From: Rickettsiales bacterium | Lineage (GTDB): Bacteria; Pseudomonadota; Alphaproteobacteria; Rickettsiales; JALZUV01 | Assembly: GCA_029252805.1 (NCBI GenBank) | Contig: JAQXAR010000015.1 | Location: 1 to 64,000 of the forward strand | Length of the DNA stretch: 64,000 bases | Reading direction: 5' to 3' | Part shown: positions 47,336 through 56,111 of the stretch, in pieces | Position numbering within the stretch: the first letter of the stretch is position 1 | Layout: the number at the start of each line of letters is the position of its first letter | The notes under the pieces: generated by a model | The model's input: the letters and a program-made list of their open reading frames with translations, nothing else | The model's database searches: none | What the model was told of the DNA's origin: nothing | Position numbers and translations under genes: made by a program

Positions 47336-48390
47336 TGCGAGCATGTGCCAGTGTGGTGACAGCCGCCGATAGGAGAGGTTACATCTTCTTCCTCTTCCCA
47401 ATCATCCGCATTTTCTGATGTCTCTAGCTGAAGCGGAGAGATGCCGAGGCGTTTGAAGAGTGCCATATCGTCATTCTCGATCGGGTTTGGTGTGGTGAGG
47501 AGTTTATCGCCGTAGAAGATAGAATTTGCACCGGCATAAAAGCACATGGCTTGCAGTTCATCGGACATTTCTTCGCGGCCAGCTGAGAGGCGGACGAAAG
47601 ATTTTGGCATAATGATACGCGCCACGGCAATGCTACGTACAAATTCGATTGGATCGAGTGGCTCGAGGTTCGCCATCGGCGTGCCTTCGACTTGGACGAG
47701 CATGTTGATGGGTACTGATTCTGGATGTTCTGGTAAGTTGGCGAGTTCTTGCAATAAGCCGGCGCGGCCATCGCGGCCTTCGCCCATGCCGACAATTCCG
47801 CCGGAACAGGTCTTCATGCCGACGTCACGCACGCGTGCTAGCGTTTCTTTGCGGTCATCATAGGTGCGGGTGGTGATGATATCGCCGTAAAGTTCCGGCG
47901 CGGTATCGAGATTATGGTTATAGTAATCGAGGCCAGCTTCTTTAAGCGTTTCGGCTTGTTCGTCTTTGAGCATACCGAGCGTCATGCAAGTTTCTAGGCC
48001 TTCTGCTTTGACGAGACGGATGGTTTCTTCAATCTTGGGAACATCACGGTCTTTTAGCTCACGCCATGCGGCGCCCATGCAGAAACGACTGGCGCCTGCG
48101 GCTTTGGCTTTCTTTGCTTCCGCCAAAATCGCTTGTGGCTGCATTAATTTATCGGCTTCGACTTCTGTATTATAGCGCGCGCTTTGCGGGCAATAGGCGC
48201 AATCCTCAGCGCAGCCTCCTGTCTTGATGGATAGCAGTGTGCTTATCTGCACTTCATTAGGGTTGAAATGTTGGCGATGTAGGGTCGCCGATTGGTGCAA
48301 AAGCTCCATTAACGGCAAATCCAATAGGGCGACGATTTCCTCGCGCTGCCAATTATGACGAAGTTCTGTGGATTCAGGCTTGTCTGTCAT
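47332..48390 (-). CDS. bioB: Biotin synthase
   Basis: 352 residues from the ATG at 48390 ([14 protein letters not shown]); an upstream in-frame start at 48483 is unlikely. Radical-SAM enzyme inserting sulfur into dethiobiotin. The [4Fe-4S] motif CAEDCAYC is in [16 protein letters not shown]; later [23 protein letters not shown] and [14 protein letters not shown] carry the family ligands. The C-terminal Cys/His cluster ([11 protein letters not shown]) is unusual but seen in related proteins. Confidence 0.95.
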   Translation of the reverse strand: MTDKPESTELRHNWQREEIVALLDLPLMELLHQSATLHRQHFNPNEVQISTLLSIKTGGCAEDCAYCPQSARYNTEVEADKLMQPQAILAEAKKAKAAGASRFCMGAAWRELKDRDVPKIEETIRLVKAEGLETCMTLGMLKDEQAETLKEAGLDYYNHNLDTAPELYGDIITTRTYDDRKETLARVRDVGMKTCSGGIVGMGEGRDGRAGLLQELANLPEHPESVPINMLVQVEGTPMANLEPLDPIEFVRSIAVARIIMPKSFVRLSAGREEMSDELQAMCFYAGANSIFYGDKLLTTPNPIENDDMALFKRLGISPLQLETSENADDWEEEEDVTSPIGGCHHTGTCSH

Positions 48391-48477
48391 GCTAATTACT
48401 TTACACTTATTGTTAATCTTTAAGGTAAGGAGTTTACGATAGCTGTTCATGTTTATAAAGGGGATATTCCCGCTGAT

Positions 48478-49050
48478 GTGCAATTTGATGGTGATATCGC
48501 CGTCGATACCGAGGCAATGGGGTTATTAAACTCCCGTGATCGCCTCTGCGTGGTGCAACTTTCTGATGGAAAGGGCGATGAGCATTTAGTAACGTTCGAG
48601 CGCGGTCAGTATGACGCTCCGAATCTCAAAGCGCTGCTTAGTGATCCGAATCGGGTGAAGCTTTTCCATTTTGCTCGCTTCGATGTCGCGATTCTTCGTG
48701 CTTATTTAAATATTTTGGTTCAGCCAATTTATTGCACCAAAATTGCCTCAAAATTGGCGCGTACCTATACGGATCGCCATGGTTACAAAGAAATTTGCCG
48801 CGAGTTATTGAGTGAGGATGTTTCAAAACAACAGCAATCGTCTGACTGGGGTTCGCCAGAACTAACGGAAGCTCAAGCTGAATATGCAGCGACGGATGTG
48901 CGCCATTTGCATAATCTGCGTGAGAAGCTCAATACAATGCTTGTGCGTGAAGGTCGTATGGATTTGGCAGTCGCCTCCATGAACTTCCTGCCAGCACGCG
49001 CGATGCTTGATTTAAATGGTTGGGCCAATGTCGACATCTTCTCGCATTAA
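48478..49050 (+). CDS. Ribonuclease D-type 3'-5' exonuclease
   Basis: 191 codons from the first usual start codon, a GTG at 48478. DEDD-type exonuclease: motif I DTEAMGL (D near residue 10), motif II region [11 protein letters not shown], and motif [15 protein letters not shown] with the catalytic Tyr/Asp. The gene is the short alphaproteobacterial form without HRDC domains. Family proteins have about 12 more residues before the GTG; this frame is open upstream from 48424 and reads [14 protein letters not shown], which fits, but it has no ATG, GTG or TTG. An AAGGAG ribosome site at 48427-48432 sits 6 bases before an ATA at 48439, so the real start may be a non-standard codon. Confidence 0.8.
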   Translation: MQFDGDIAVDTEAMGLLNSRDRLCVVQLSDGKGDEHLVTFERGQYDAPNLKALLSDPNRVKLFHFARFDVAILRAYLNILVQPIYCTKIASKLARTYTDRHGYKEICRELLSEDVSKQQQSSDWGSPELTEAQAEYAATDVRHLHNLREKLNTMLVREGRMDLAVASMNFLPARAMLDLNGWANVDIFSH

Positions 49051-49060
49051 GGAGTTTGAA

Positions 49061-50014
49061 ATGACGGATGATATTACCGTAGCGCGCCATCTTCTGAATG
49101 TGGAGATTGAGGGTTTGCAGGCACTGAGTGCTGCTTTGGACGAGAAATTCGTGCAAGCAGTGGATATAATTGCTGGCTTGAAAGGCCGTCTCATTATTAG
49201 CGGGATGGGCAAGTCTGGTCATATTGCACGTAAGATTGCGGCGACGATGTCTTCGACGGGTACTCCGGCGCATTTTGTGCATCCGGGTGAGGCGAGTCAT
49301 GGCGATCTAGGTATGGTGACCGAAGATGATGCGATGTTGTTGCTTTCAAATTCGGGCGAGACTGCGGAATTGCGGGATATGGTGGCTTATGGTGCACGTT
49401 TTGGTATTCCAATGATTGCGATGGTGCGTCGTAAAACCTCGATGTTGGTGGAGGCGGCGGATGTACCGCTTGTGCTACCCGATACGCCGGAAGCCTCGCC
49501 TACCGGTGCGCCGACGACTTCGACAACGATGATGCTTGCTTTAGGTGATGCGATCTCGATGGCGTTGTTGGAGCGTCAGGGTTTTACAGCCGAAGATTTC
49601 CAAAAGTTTCATCCAGGCGGTAAGCTTGGCCAGCGTTTTGTGAAGGTCAAAGACTTGATGCATGATGGTGATGAATTGCCGACGGTTAAAGCTAATATGC
49701 CGATGCAGGAGGTGCTCCTTGCGATGACTGCAAAGCGCTTTGGTTGTGTGGCAGTACTCGATGATGCGGGCGTGCTGGCTGGTATCGTAACCGATGGTGA
49801 TTTGCGTCGCCATATGCATAACGGCTTGTTAAGTAAAGATGCGAAAGATGTGATGACCATAGGTCCCGTAACTATTCGCTCAGGCTCTTTGGCGGCGGAG
49901 GCTTTGCAGGTGATGAATGATTGCAAAATTACGAGTCTGTTTGTGTGCGATGAAGCGGGTAAGCCTGAAGGTATTATTCATGTTCATGATTGCTTGCGTG
50001 CGGGCATTGCGTGA
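49061..50014 (+). CDS. kdsD: KpsF/GutQ family arabinose 5-phosphate isomerase
   Basis: 317 residues from the ATG at 49061, which has an AAGGAG ribosome site. SIS domain (about 30-165) with LIISGMGKSGHIARKIAATM, STGTPAHFVHPGEASHGDLG and LLSNSGETAEL, followed by two CBS domains (about 195-317, GIVTDGDLRRHM, TSLFVCDEAGKPEGIIHVHD). Converts ribulose 5-phosphate to arabinose 5-phosphate for Kdo synthesis. First of an envelope operon; lptC overlaps its stop. Confidence 0.93.
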   Translation: MTDDITVARHLLNVEIEGLQALSAALDEKFVQAVDIIAGLKGRLIISGMGKSGHIARKIAATMSSTGTPAHFVHPGEASHGDLGMVTEDDAMLLLSNSGETAELRDMVAYGARFGIPMIAMVRRKTSMLVEAADVPLVLPDTPEASPTGAPTTSTTMMLALGDAISMALLERQGFTAEDFQKFHPGGKLGQRFVKVKDLMHDGDELPTVKANMPMQEVLLAMTAKRFGCVAVLDDAGVLAGIVTDGDLRRHMHNGLLSKDAKDVMTIGPVTIRSGSLAAEALQVMNDCKITSLFVCDEAGKPEGIIHVHDCLRAGIA

Positions 50015-50649
50015 CCAAGTCAGGTCTTTTAAATCAATTAGAACCGCAAGAAGTTGAGCGGCAACTTAGCCGTATCCCGATCTATCTTCGCTTGCTCAGT
50101 ATGAGTAAGTTAGCGCTGGGAGTGGTGGTGATATTGTTGATTGCTGCCGTGGTTGTCGTGCCATTTATTAAGTCCGAGGATGAGGGGGTGCGTATTGCAC
50201 TAACCCAAACCCCGATCGAATCGAGTGCTGAAAAACCGGTGATGAAAAATCCACGTTATGAGAGTGTTGATGGCGATAATCAGCCTTTCACGATTCGCGC
50301 AAGCGAGGCAATTCAAAAAGATGAATCAGAAGTTCTATTGAAGCAGGTCAAAGCGGATGTGGCGCTTAATAATGGTTTATGGCTTGCGCTTTCGGCGGCC
50401 AGTGGTGTGTTGGAAATCACCGCACAAAAAATGTTCCTGAACGAAAAAGTGCATCTTATTGCCAGTAATGGCTATGAGCTGCAGTCTGATAAGGTTTATG
50501 TTGATATGAAGCGTAACCTTGTGCGCAGTCATACCGGAGTTTCGGGGCAAGGGCTGATGGGGAATGTCACCGCTGACGAGTTTTTGATTGAGGGAAACTC
50601 CCAGCGCGTGCTATTTGAGAAAAACGTCAAACTGAAAATTTTTCCATGA
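50011..50649 (+). CDS. lptC: LPS export protein LptC
   Basis: 212 residues from a GTG that overlaps the kdsD stop (GTGA). A single membrane segment (about 34-52) and a periplasmic beta-jellyroll (DNQPFTIRASEAIQKD, KMFLNEKVHLIASNGYELQSD, MGNVTADEFLIEGNSQ). It would link the LptB2FG transporter to LptA in the periplasm. It overlaps lptA by 4 bases (ATGA). Confidence 0.87.
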   Translation: MTKSGLLNQLEPQEVERQLSRIPIYLRLLSMSKLALGVVVILLIAAVVVVPFIKSEDEGVRIALTQTPIESSAEKPVMKNPRYESVDGDNQPFTIRASEAIQKDESEVLLKQVKADVALNNGLWLALSAASGVLEITAQKMFLNEKVHLIASNGYELQSDKVYVDMKRNLVRSHTGVSGQGLMGNVTADEFLIEGNSQRVLFEKNVKLKIFP

Positions 50650-51176
50650 AAAACTTATTATTTATCGCTACTTTATTGATTTCATTGCCTTTATGGGCGC
50701 AATCTCTTGTGAAGTTAGATTCGGATCTGCCCATTGAAATTGCCGCAGATACATTGGAAGTGCTGCAAGAAAAGCGCATGGCTATTTTTAGCGGTGCGGT
50801 GGAAGCGGTGCAGGGTAATATCACCCTCAAGGCGCAGAGTATGAAGGTCTATTACCGTGAGGCGGGCAAGCAATCTGCTACGGCTAACTTAGGTGCGGTG
50901 AGCCGTATCGAAGTGGAGCGTGATGTTTTGCTAACCATGCCGGAGGAATCGGCTAGTGCCCAAAATGGGGTTTATAATGTTGATAAGCAGATGGTTACGC
51001 TTGTTGGTGATGTCGTTTTAGCGCGCGGAAAAAACATGCTGCGTGGCGGTCGTTTGGATTATAACCTCAAAACGCAAAAGAGCCTGCTCACTTCCGGGGA
51101 AGCAGCAGCGGCGAAAGACGGTGGCAGCAAACCTTCCGGCGGGCGTGTCAAAGGTGTCTTCGTTCCTGGGCAATAA
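50646..51176 (+). CDS. lptA: LPS transport periplasmic protein LptA
   Basis: 176 residues. Signal peptide MKNLLFIATLLISLPLWAQ, then an OstA-like jellyroll (PIEIAADTLEVLQEKRMAIFS, LKAQSMKVYYREAG, VGDVVLARGKNMLRGGRLDYN). It would form the periplasmic bridge that carries LPS to the outer membrane. It ends 67 bases before lptB, which has its own promoter-like sequence. Confidence 0.9.
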   Translation: MKNLLFIATLLISLPLWAQSLVKLDSDLPIEIAADTLEVLQEKRMAIFSGAVEAVQGNITLKAQSMKVYYREAGKQSATANLGAVSRIEVERDVLLTMPEESASAQNGVYNVDKQMVTLVGDVVLARGKNMLRGGRLDYNLKTQKSLLTSGEAAAAKDGGSKPSGGRVKGVFVPGQ

Positions 51177-51208
51177 TGGCGTGAGAATTGCATAAATTCG
51201 GGTAAATG

Positions 51209-51237
51209 TTGGAAAATGTGATGTTTTCTGCTATTGT
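51209..51237 (+). promoter_or_regulatory. Candidate promoter of lptB-rpoN, leaderless
   Basis: TTGGAA (51209-51214), 17-base spacer, TATTGT (51232-51237). The ATG at 51244 is 7 bases after the -10 box, and there is no ribosome site. Confidence 0.35.
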
Positions 51238-51243
51238 CTCCTT

Positions 51244-52005
51244 ATGGATACGATACGAAAAGGGCCTGAGCTGGTTGAAACGAGCGCAGGATTAGAAATT
51301 CAGCATCTGGGTAAGAGCTATGCAAAGCGCCCTGTGGTGCGTGATATTTCACTCACGGTTCGTCGGGGTGAAGCGGTCGGCCTTTTAGGCCCTAACGGTG
51401 CCGGTAAGACGACTTGTTTCTATATGATTACCGGCCTTATCCGCCCAGATTATGGTAAAATTACGCTGGATGGAACGGATATTACGCCGCTTCCTATGTA
51501 TTCGCGTGCGCGCATTGGCATCGGCTATTTGCCGCAAGAAGCTTCGATCTTTCGTGGGTTAACGGTCGAACAAAATATCATGGCCGTGCTTGAGGTGACT
51601 GAGAAAACACGGGAAAATCGCCAAGTAATTCTCGATGAGTTATTGGCCGAGTTTTCGATTACGCATTTGCGCACGACGCCTGCTATTGCTCTGTCTGGTG
51701 GTGAGCGTCGCCGTGTTGAGATCGCACGTGCCTTGGCTTCGAAGCCAAGCTTTATTCTGCTCGATGAGCCATTGGCGGGGATTGACCCGATCGCGGTGTC
51801 GGAGATTCGTGAGTTAGTGGCACATCTGAAAGATCGTGGGCTTGGCGTGTTGATTACGGAGCATAATGTGCGCGAAACGCTCGAGATTATTGATCGGGCT
51901 TACATCATCCATGAAGGTTCGGTTCTGATGGAGGGCGCGCCCGATGAAATCGTTAATAATACGGATGTTCGCCGCGTCTATCTGGGCGAATCCTTTAGTA
52001 TCTAA
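51244..52005 (+). CDS. lptB: LPS export ATP-binding protein LptB
   Basis: 253 residues, the ABC ATPase that powers LPS extraction from the inner membrane. Walker A GPNGAGKTT, Q-loop YLPQEASIF, signature LSGGERRRVEIARAL, Walker B FILLDEPLAGIDP, H-loop ITEHNVRETL. The ATG of rpoN overlaps its stop by one base (TAATG), so the two are translationally coupled. Confidence 0.96.
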   Translation: MDTIRKGPELVETSAGLEIQHLGKSYAKRPVVRDISLTVRRGEAVGLLGPNGAGKTTCFYMITGLIRPDYGKITLDGTDITPLPMYSRARIGIGYLPQEASIFRGLTVEQNIMAVLEVTEKTRENRQVILDELLAEFSITHLRTTPAIALSGGERRRVEIARALASKPSFILLDEPLAGIDPIAVSEIRELVAHLKDRGLGVLITEHNVRETLEIIDRAYIIHEGSVLMEGAPDEIVNNTDVRRVYLGESFSI

Positions 52006-53462
52006 TGGCGGGGCCGTCGCAGAGTCTGCAGCAGCGCCAACAGCAAACGCTGGTGATGACCCAGCAGCTCCAACAATCAATCAAACTATTACAGCTCTCT
52101 GCGGCTGATCTTGAAAGTTTCGTTCAGGAGGAGATGGAGAAAAATCCACTTCTGCAGGAAACCGAAAATAAATCAGATGATCCGCAGGAAGAAAAACGAG
52201 AAGAAGCGACCTCAGAGATTGATTTTGATAAATCAGAGACCATAGCGGATACACCGGTGGCGACCGAGGAGTTTTCTGACCGTGCGGAACGTTCAGCACC
52301 CGAATATACGCCCACCTCCGGCACGAGTAGCTATAGCGGCGAGGGTGAAAATTTGATTGAGAAAATGGCGCATGAGAAGCCATCCTTGCGTGATTATCTC
52401 GTCGAACATCTGAATTGCTCAACCGATGATATGGTGCAGCGCCTTATCGGGATGCACTTGATCGATATGGTGCAGTCTTCAGGCTATTTGCCAGAGCATT
52501 ATACGGAGCTTCTTGAGATTCTAAAATGTTCCAAAAAGCAATTGGAAGCGGTGGTTAAGTTGCTGCAAGAAGCGGAACCAGCAGGACTTTGCGCGCGAAG
52601 CGTGGCTGAATGTATGGCGCTGCAACTAGAAGATATGGGCGAGCTGACCGAGTCGATGCAGGCTTTAGTCGAGAATCTCGAATTGCTCGGCAAGGCAGAT
52701 TTTAAGGCATTGCAAAAAGCCTGTGGTGTGCCGCGCGATGAGCTGCAGGAGATGGTGGCTGAGTTGCGCGAGCTTAATCCAAAACCCGGTTTTGCGTTTG
52801 ATTTTGAGGAAACTGCAGCCGTGCAGCCAGATGTATTTGTGCGACGTCAGGGGGAGGACTGGGAGATTGAGTTGAATCCTGGCGCCTTGCCTAAAGTGCT
52901 GGTGAATAATGATTATTATACGCGCCTTTCCGGTTCAACGCGCGATAAGGAAGAAAAAACCTATCTAGGCGAGCAACTGACTCATGCGAACTGGTTGGTC
53001 AAATCGCTCGACCAGCGGGCGCATACGATGCTGAAGGCGACACGTGAAATTGTGAAGCAACAATCTCGCTTTTTGCTGCATGGGGTACGCTATCTTAAGC
53101 CACTGACGCTCAAGGAAGTGGCAGATGCGATTGAAATGCATGAGAGCACCATCAGCCGTATTACGAGCAATAAATACGTATCTTATGGCGGCGCGCTGTA
53201 TGAGCTGAAATATTTTTTCACCTCTTCCATTGGCAGCAGCTTTGGCGGCGATGATATTTCCAGCAAAGCTGTGCAGCATATGATTCAGAAACTGGTGGAT
53301 GGTGAAACCGATGCGAAGTCGGTGCATTCCGATGAGGCGCTGGCGGCCGCACTCGACGATCAAGGCATAAAAGTAGCCCGCCGTACCGTGGCGAAATACC
53401 GAGATATTATGAATCTCCCCTCATCCGCACAGCGCAAAAGAACGTTCAAACAGCAATTGTAA
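52005..53462 (+). CDS. rpoN: RNA polymerase sigma-54 factor
   Basis: 485 residues. Region I is Gln/Leu-rich (QSLQQRQQQTLVMTQQLQQS) and region II is acidic. The C-terminal part has the helix-turn-helix VADAIEMHESTISRITSNKYV and the RpoN box ARRTVAKYR. It would need activator ATPases, none of which is in the window. A terminator follows directly, so hpf is not in its transcript. Confidence 0.96.
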   Translation: MAGPSQSLQQRQQQTLVMTQQLQQSIKLLQLSAADLESFVQEEMEKNPLLQETENKSDDPQEEKREEATSEIDFDKSETIADTPVATEEFSDRAERSAPEYTPTSGTSSYSGEGENLIEKMAHEKPSLRDYLVEHLNCSTDDMVQRLIGMHLIDMVQSSGYLPEHYTELLEILKCSKKQLEAVVKLLQEAEPAGLCARSVAECMALQLEDMGELTESMQALVENLELLGKADFKALQKACGVPRDELQEMVAELRELNPKPGFAFDFEETAAVQPDVFVRRQGEDWEIELNPGALPKVLVNNDYYTRLSGSTRDKEEKTYLGEQLTHANWLVKSLDQRAHTMLKATREIVKQQSRFLLHGVRYLKPLTLKEVADAIEMHESTISRITSNKYVSYGGALYELKYFFTSSIGSSFGGDDISSKAVQHMIQKLVDGETDAKSVHSDEALAAALDDQGIKVARRTVAKYRDIMNLPSSAQRKRTFKQQL

Positions 53463-53471
53463 AAAAGAAAA

Positions 53472-53506
53472 ACCTCCCCGACTGCTGTCTGGGGAGGTAA
53501 TTTTTT
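53472..53506 (+). terminator. Rho-independent terminator after rpoN
   Basis: A perfect 8-base-pair stem, ACCTCCCC (53472-53479) with GGGGAGGT (53491-53498), followed by a run of six T at 53501-53506. Confidence 0.9.
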
Positions 53507-53550
53507 GGTTATCCACTTTACTGAATCTATTTTTTTGTCCTTTTGGACTC

Positions 53551-54051
53551 CTAGAGGATTTCTACCTCAGGGGTTTTATCGAGCATTCCGGTGGTGATTC
53601 CACAACCTGGAAGTGGGTAGATGCTGAGGTTCCAATTGCCCTTGGTGGGAGAGTATAGGAGAATTCTGTTGGTTTTTGAAGAGCCAACATCTGCATCCAG
53701 CACCCCTTCGTAGAAGAATTTTCGGGATTTGAAGTTAGTAAAATGCACTACCATTTCAAAGGTAATGCTAATGTTTGTAGTAGTAAAATTTTCTACTATC
53801 ACTTCGCTCGCGAAGATAGATGGTTTTAAAGGGGTACTTCCATCGCGGCCTGTGAAATCCAAAGGTTCTGCCGCATATTGCCCCAGCACAGCAATATCTA
53901 TAGTAATAATGTTATCGCAATGGTTAGTGGAAAATGTTCTGTATGGGTCTGATGCCTCATACTTCTTTTCTGCAGGAGGAGTCTTATCTCCTCGACAGGA
54001 AAAAACACTAACTGCAATTGGAATGATAAATAAAAACGATATTCGTTTCAT
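53551..54051 (-). CDS. Hypothetical lipoprotein, 166 residues
   Basis: I do not recognise this family. It begins MKRISFLFIIPIAVSVFSC, a lipoprotein signal with Cys19. The mature part is beta-rich (ITIDIAVLGQYAAEPLDF, SITFEMVVHFTNFKSRKFFY) with two more cysteines (HCDN, GCGI). The base composition is more AT-rich than the genes on either side. It lies alone on the minus strand between rpoN and the CpaF-like gene, in a region where rpoN and hpf are usually close. Possibly acquired. Confidence 0.7.
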   Translation of the reverse strand: MKRISFLFIIPIAVSVFSCRGDKTPPAEKKYEASDPYRTFSTNHCDNIITIDIAVLGQYAAEPLDFTGRDGSTPLKPSIFASEVIVENFTTTNISITFEMVVHFTNFKSRKFFYEGVLDADVGSSKTNRILLYSPTKGNWNLSIYPLPGCGITTGMLDKTPEVEIL

Positions 54052-54234
54052 GATTTATTATTTAATTTAAAAAAATAAATTTAAAAAATTCTGAAAATTT
54101 CTAGTGGCATTCCTCAGGCGTAAGCGGGAGGAATGGGTCGATACTAACATGTATGAAGACTCAATAATAAAAAGTGGGTAAGCCAAAAAATTGGCATATA
54201 GTACCAAAACCTAAGAGAGAGAGCAATTGCTGGC

Positions 54235-54258
54235 GGGTGAATGTCACGCGATTGTCAT
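54235..54258 (+). promoter_or_regulatory. Tandem TGTCA motif, copy 2
   Basis: TGTCA at 54242-54246 and 54253-54257, an 11-base period, in a block that matches the one at 4885-4907 at most positions. It lies about 175 bases before the start of the CpaF-like gene. Confidence 0.35.
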
Positions 54259-54281
54259 ATTTGCCTGTTCGAGCTTTGGCG

Positions 54282-54350
54282 CCTGTCATCCTGAGTGAAG
54301 CGACGGATTTTAAGATTTTTCAGTCGTAAAAACTCCTTCAGAATGACAGG
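54282..54350. repeat. Small intergenic palindromic repeat element
   Basis: 69 bases. Ends CCTGTCAT (54282-54289) and ATGACAGG (54343-54350) are exact inverted repeats, and the similarity continues inward (CCTGAGTGAAG against CTTCAG). This shape is typical of miniature palindromic elements scattered between genes. Confidence 0.55.
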
Positions 54351-54430
54351 GTGAAGACGTGAGGGTGGAAATATTAGGAATTTTATTTATTGTAACGAAT
54401 TCTTAATTGATAGGAGCTAGGGTGTAATTT

Positions 54431-56008
54431 ATGGATCTAGGAAAATACCGTTTCGCTTCGGGCGACCCGCTTATCTTGCAACATGAAGCTGCCTTTGTGG
54501 CATGGCGTATTGATGCGGGTGAAATTGAAATCCGCGTGGACGGTGCAGCGCAGCGTCAGTTGGGCGAAGGCGAGTTGCTGGGCGAAGAGATTGTCCTCAA
54601 CGGCGGGCCTGCGCCTTACAGCGCGTTTGCTAAAGGCATCGTCAAAGTTTCACCGATTGATAAAACGCAGCTCGAAACGATCTTCAAGCCAGCAGATGCG
54701 GCGAATGACACCTCAGAAGAACGTGAACATACCGGTGAGGCATTTGCCGAGGGTTCGGATGTTCAAATGGGCGGCAATGCGGTGAATGCCTTTGCTGCGA
54801 TGGCCAAAGCGATGGAACGCCAGACGGAGTTATTAGAAATTCAGCACCGTTCGAACCAAAGTGAGCTCGATATTATCGAGAAAGAACGTAATATTCTGAC
54901 CGGTGATTTTCTCGGGAAAATGGCGGATCTGGGTGCAATTACTCCGCTTATGCATGATGAAGAGATCAACGATATTCTGATTAATGGCCATAAAGAAGTG
55001 TTTATTGAGCGCTTTGGTAAGCTGGAAAAAACGGATGTTACCCTCTCCGGTGAAGATGAAGTATTGCGCATCGCGCACCGTATCGCCAAGGGAATTGGCC
55101 GTGAAATTAACCCGTTCCGCCCCTTATTGGATGCGCGTTTGGCGGATGGTTCTCGTGTAAATATTATCTGTCCGCCTTTGGCTGTGGATGGCACCTCTAT
55201 TTCGATTCGTAAATTCTCGAAGAGATTGATCTCGCTCGACGATATGATCGGCCAGAATAATATGTCCTCCGCGCTGGGTGAGTTTCTGAAAATTGTGGGT
55301 GCCTGCCGCATGAATGTATTGATTTCGGGCGGTACCGGTTCTGGTAAAACGACGTTGCTTAACGCAATTTCGCGCCATATTTCGCAAGAAGAGCGTCTGG
55401 TGACTATTGAGGATGCGGCGGAATTAAAGCTCGATCATGTTGACTTGGTGCGCCTGGAAACACGCCCTGCAGCCTCAAGAGCGCATCAGGAAGCAGAAGT
55501 GACGATGCGTGACTTAGTGAAGAATGCACTACGTATGCGTCCTGATCGTATTATTGTAGGTGAGGTTCGTGGCGAGGAAGCATTCGATATGATGCAAGCA
55601 ATGAATACTGGTCATGAAGGGTCACTTACGACTGTCCACGCTAACCATCCGCGTGATGCACTCTCTCGTGTCGAGAATATGGTTAGTATGGCGGATATGA
55701 ATATTCCAATTGGCGCGGTGCGTTATCAAATTGCTTCGGCCCTGCAGTTGATTGTGCAAGTGAGTCGTCAACGTGATGGTCTGCGTCGGATCACCCATGT
55801 GACAGAGATTATTGGCATGGAGGGCGATACGATTACGATGAATGACCTGTTCGTGTTTAAGTCATCAGGCGAAGATGAAAATGGTAAGATTATCGGGGAC
55901 TTTAAATGGGCAGGTATTATGCCACGCTGTGTTCGCCGTATTGCTTATTATGGTTTGCTACCACAAATGGAAGCCGCATTAGGGGTGAAAATTCCGATTA
56001 GGCAATAG
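54431..56008 (+). CDS. CpaF/TadA-family secretion ATPase with an N-terminal cNMP-binding-like domain
   Basis: 525 residues. The C-terminal two thirds (about 145-525) is a type IV pilus/tight-adherence secretion ATPase: [40 protein letters not shown], Walker [11 protein letters not shown] (299-308), [18 protein letters not shown] (Walker B region) and [17 protein letters not shown]. The first 85 residues differ from Cpa[21 protein letters not shown] then [31 protein letters not shown], which resembles a Crp-like cyclic-nucleotide-binding beta barrel. A linker (86-145) follows. No other tad or cpa gene is nearby. The partner machine and any ligand are unknown. Confidence 0.82.
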   Translation: MDLGKYRFASGDPLILQHEAAFVAWRIDAGEIEIRVDGAAQRQLGEGELLGEEIVLNGGPAPYSAFAKGIVKVSPIDKTQLETIFKPADAANDTSEEREHTGEAFAEGSDVQMGGNAVNAFAAMAKAMERQTELLEIQHRSNQSELDIIEKERNILTGDFLGKMADLGAITPLMHDEEINDILINGHKEVFIERFGKLEKTDVTLSGEDEVLRIAHRIAKGIGREINPFRPLLDARLADGSRVNIICPPLAVDGTSISIRKFSKRLISLDDMIGQNNMSSALGEFLKIVGACRMNVLISGGTGSGKTTLLNAISRHISQEERLVTIEDAAELKLDHVDLVRLETRPAASRAHQEAEVTMRDLVKNALRMRPDRIIVGEVRGEEAFDMMQAMNTGHEGSLTTVHANHPRDALSRVENMVSMADMNIPIGAVRYQIASALQLIVQVSRQRDGLRRITHVTEIIGMEGDTITMNDLFVFKSSGEDENGKIIGDFKWAGIMPRCVRRIAYYGLLPQMEAALGVKIPIRQ

Positions 56009-56111
56009 CTTTCTCGTCAACTAAAATATTCACTTTTTTTTGATTAAAATAGGTTCTCAAACCCGCAGGAATCCGCTATATTGAAGAGGTAATTAAAGAG
56101 GAGATTGACCC

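Larger units (their letters stand above)
54052..54430. other. AT-rich intergenic region upstream of the CpaF-like gene
   Basis: No gene is visible. It holds, in order, a very AT-rich stretch, a hairpin pairing CATTCCTC (54108-54115) with GAGGAATG (54128-54135), the tandem TGTCA block (54235-54258), a palindromic repeat element (54282-54350) and an AT-rich stretch with a weak ribosome site before the ATG at 54431. Confidence 0.6.
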
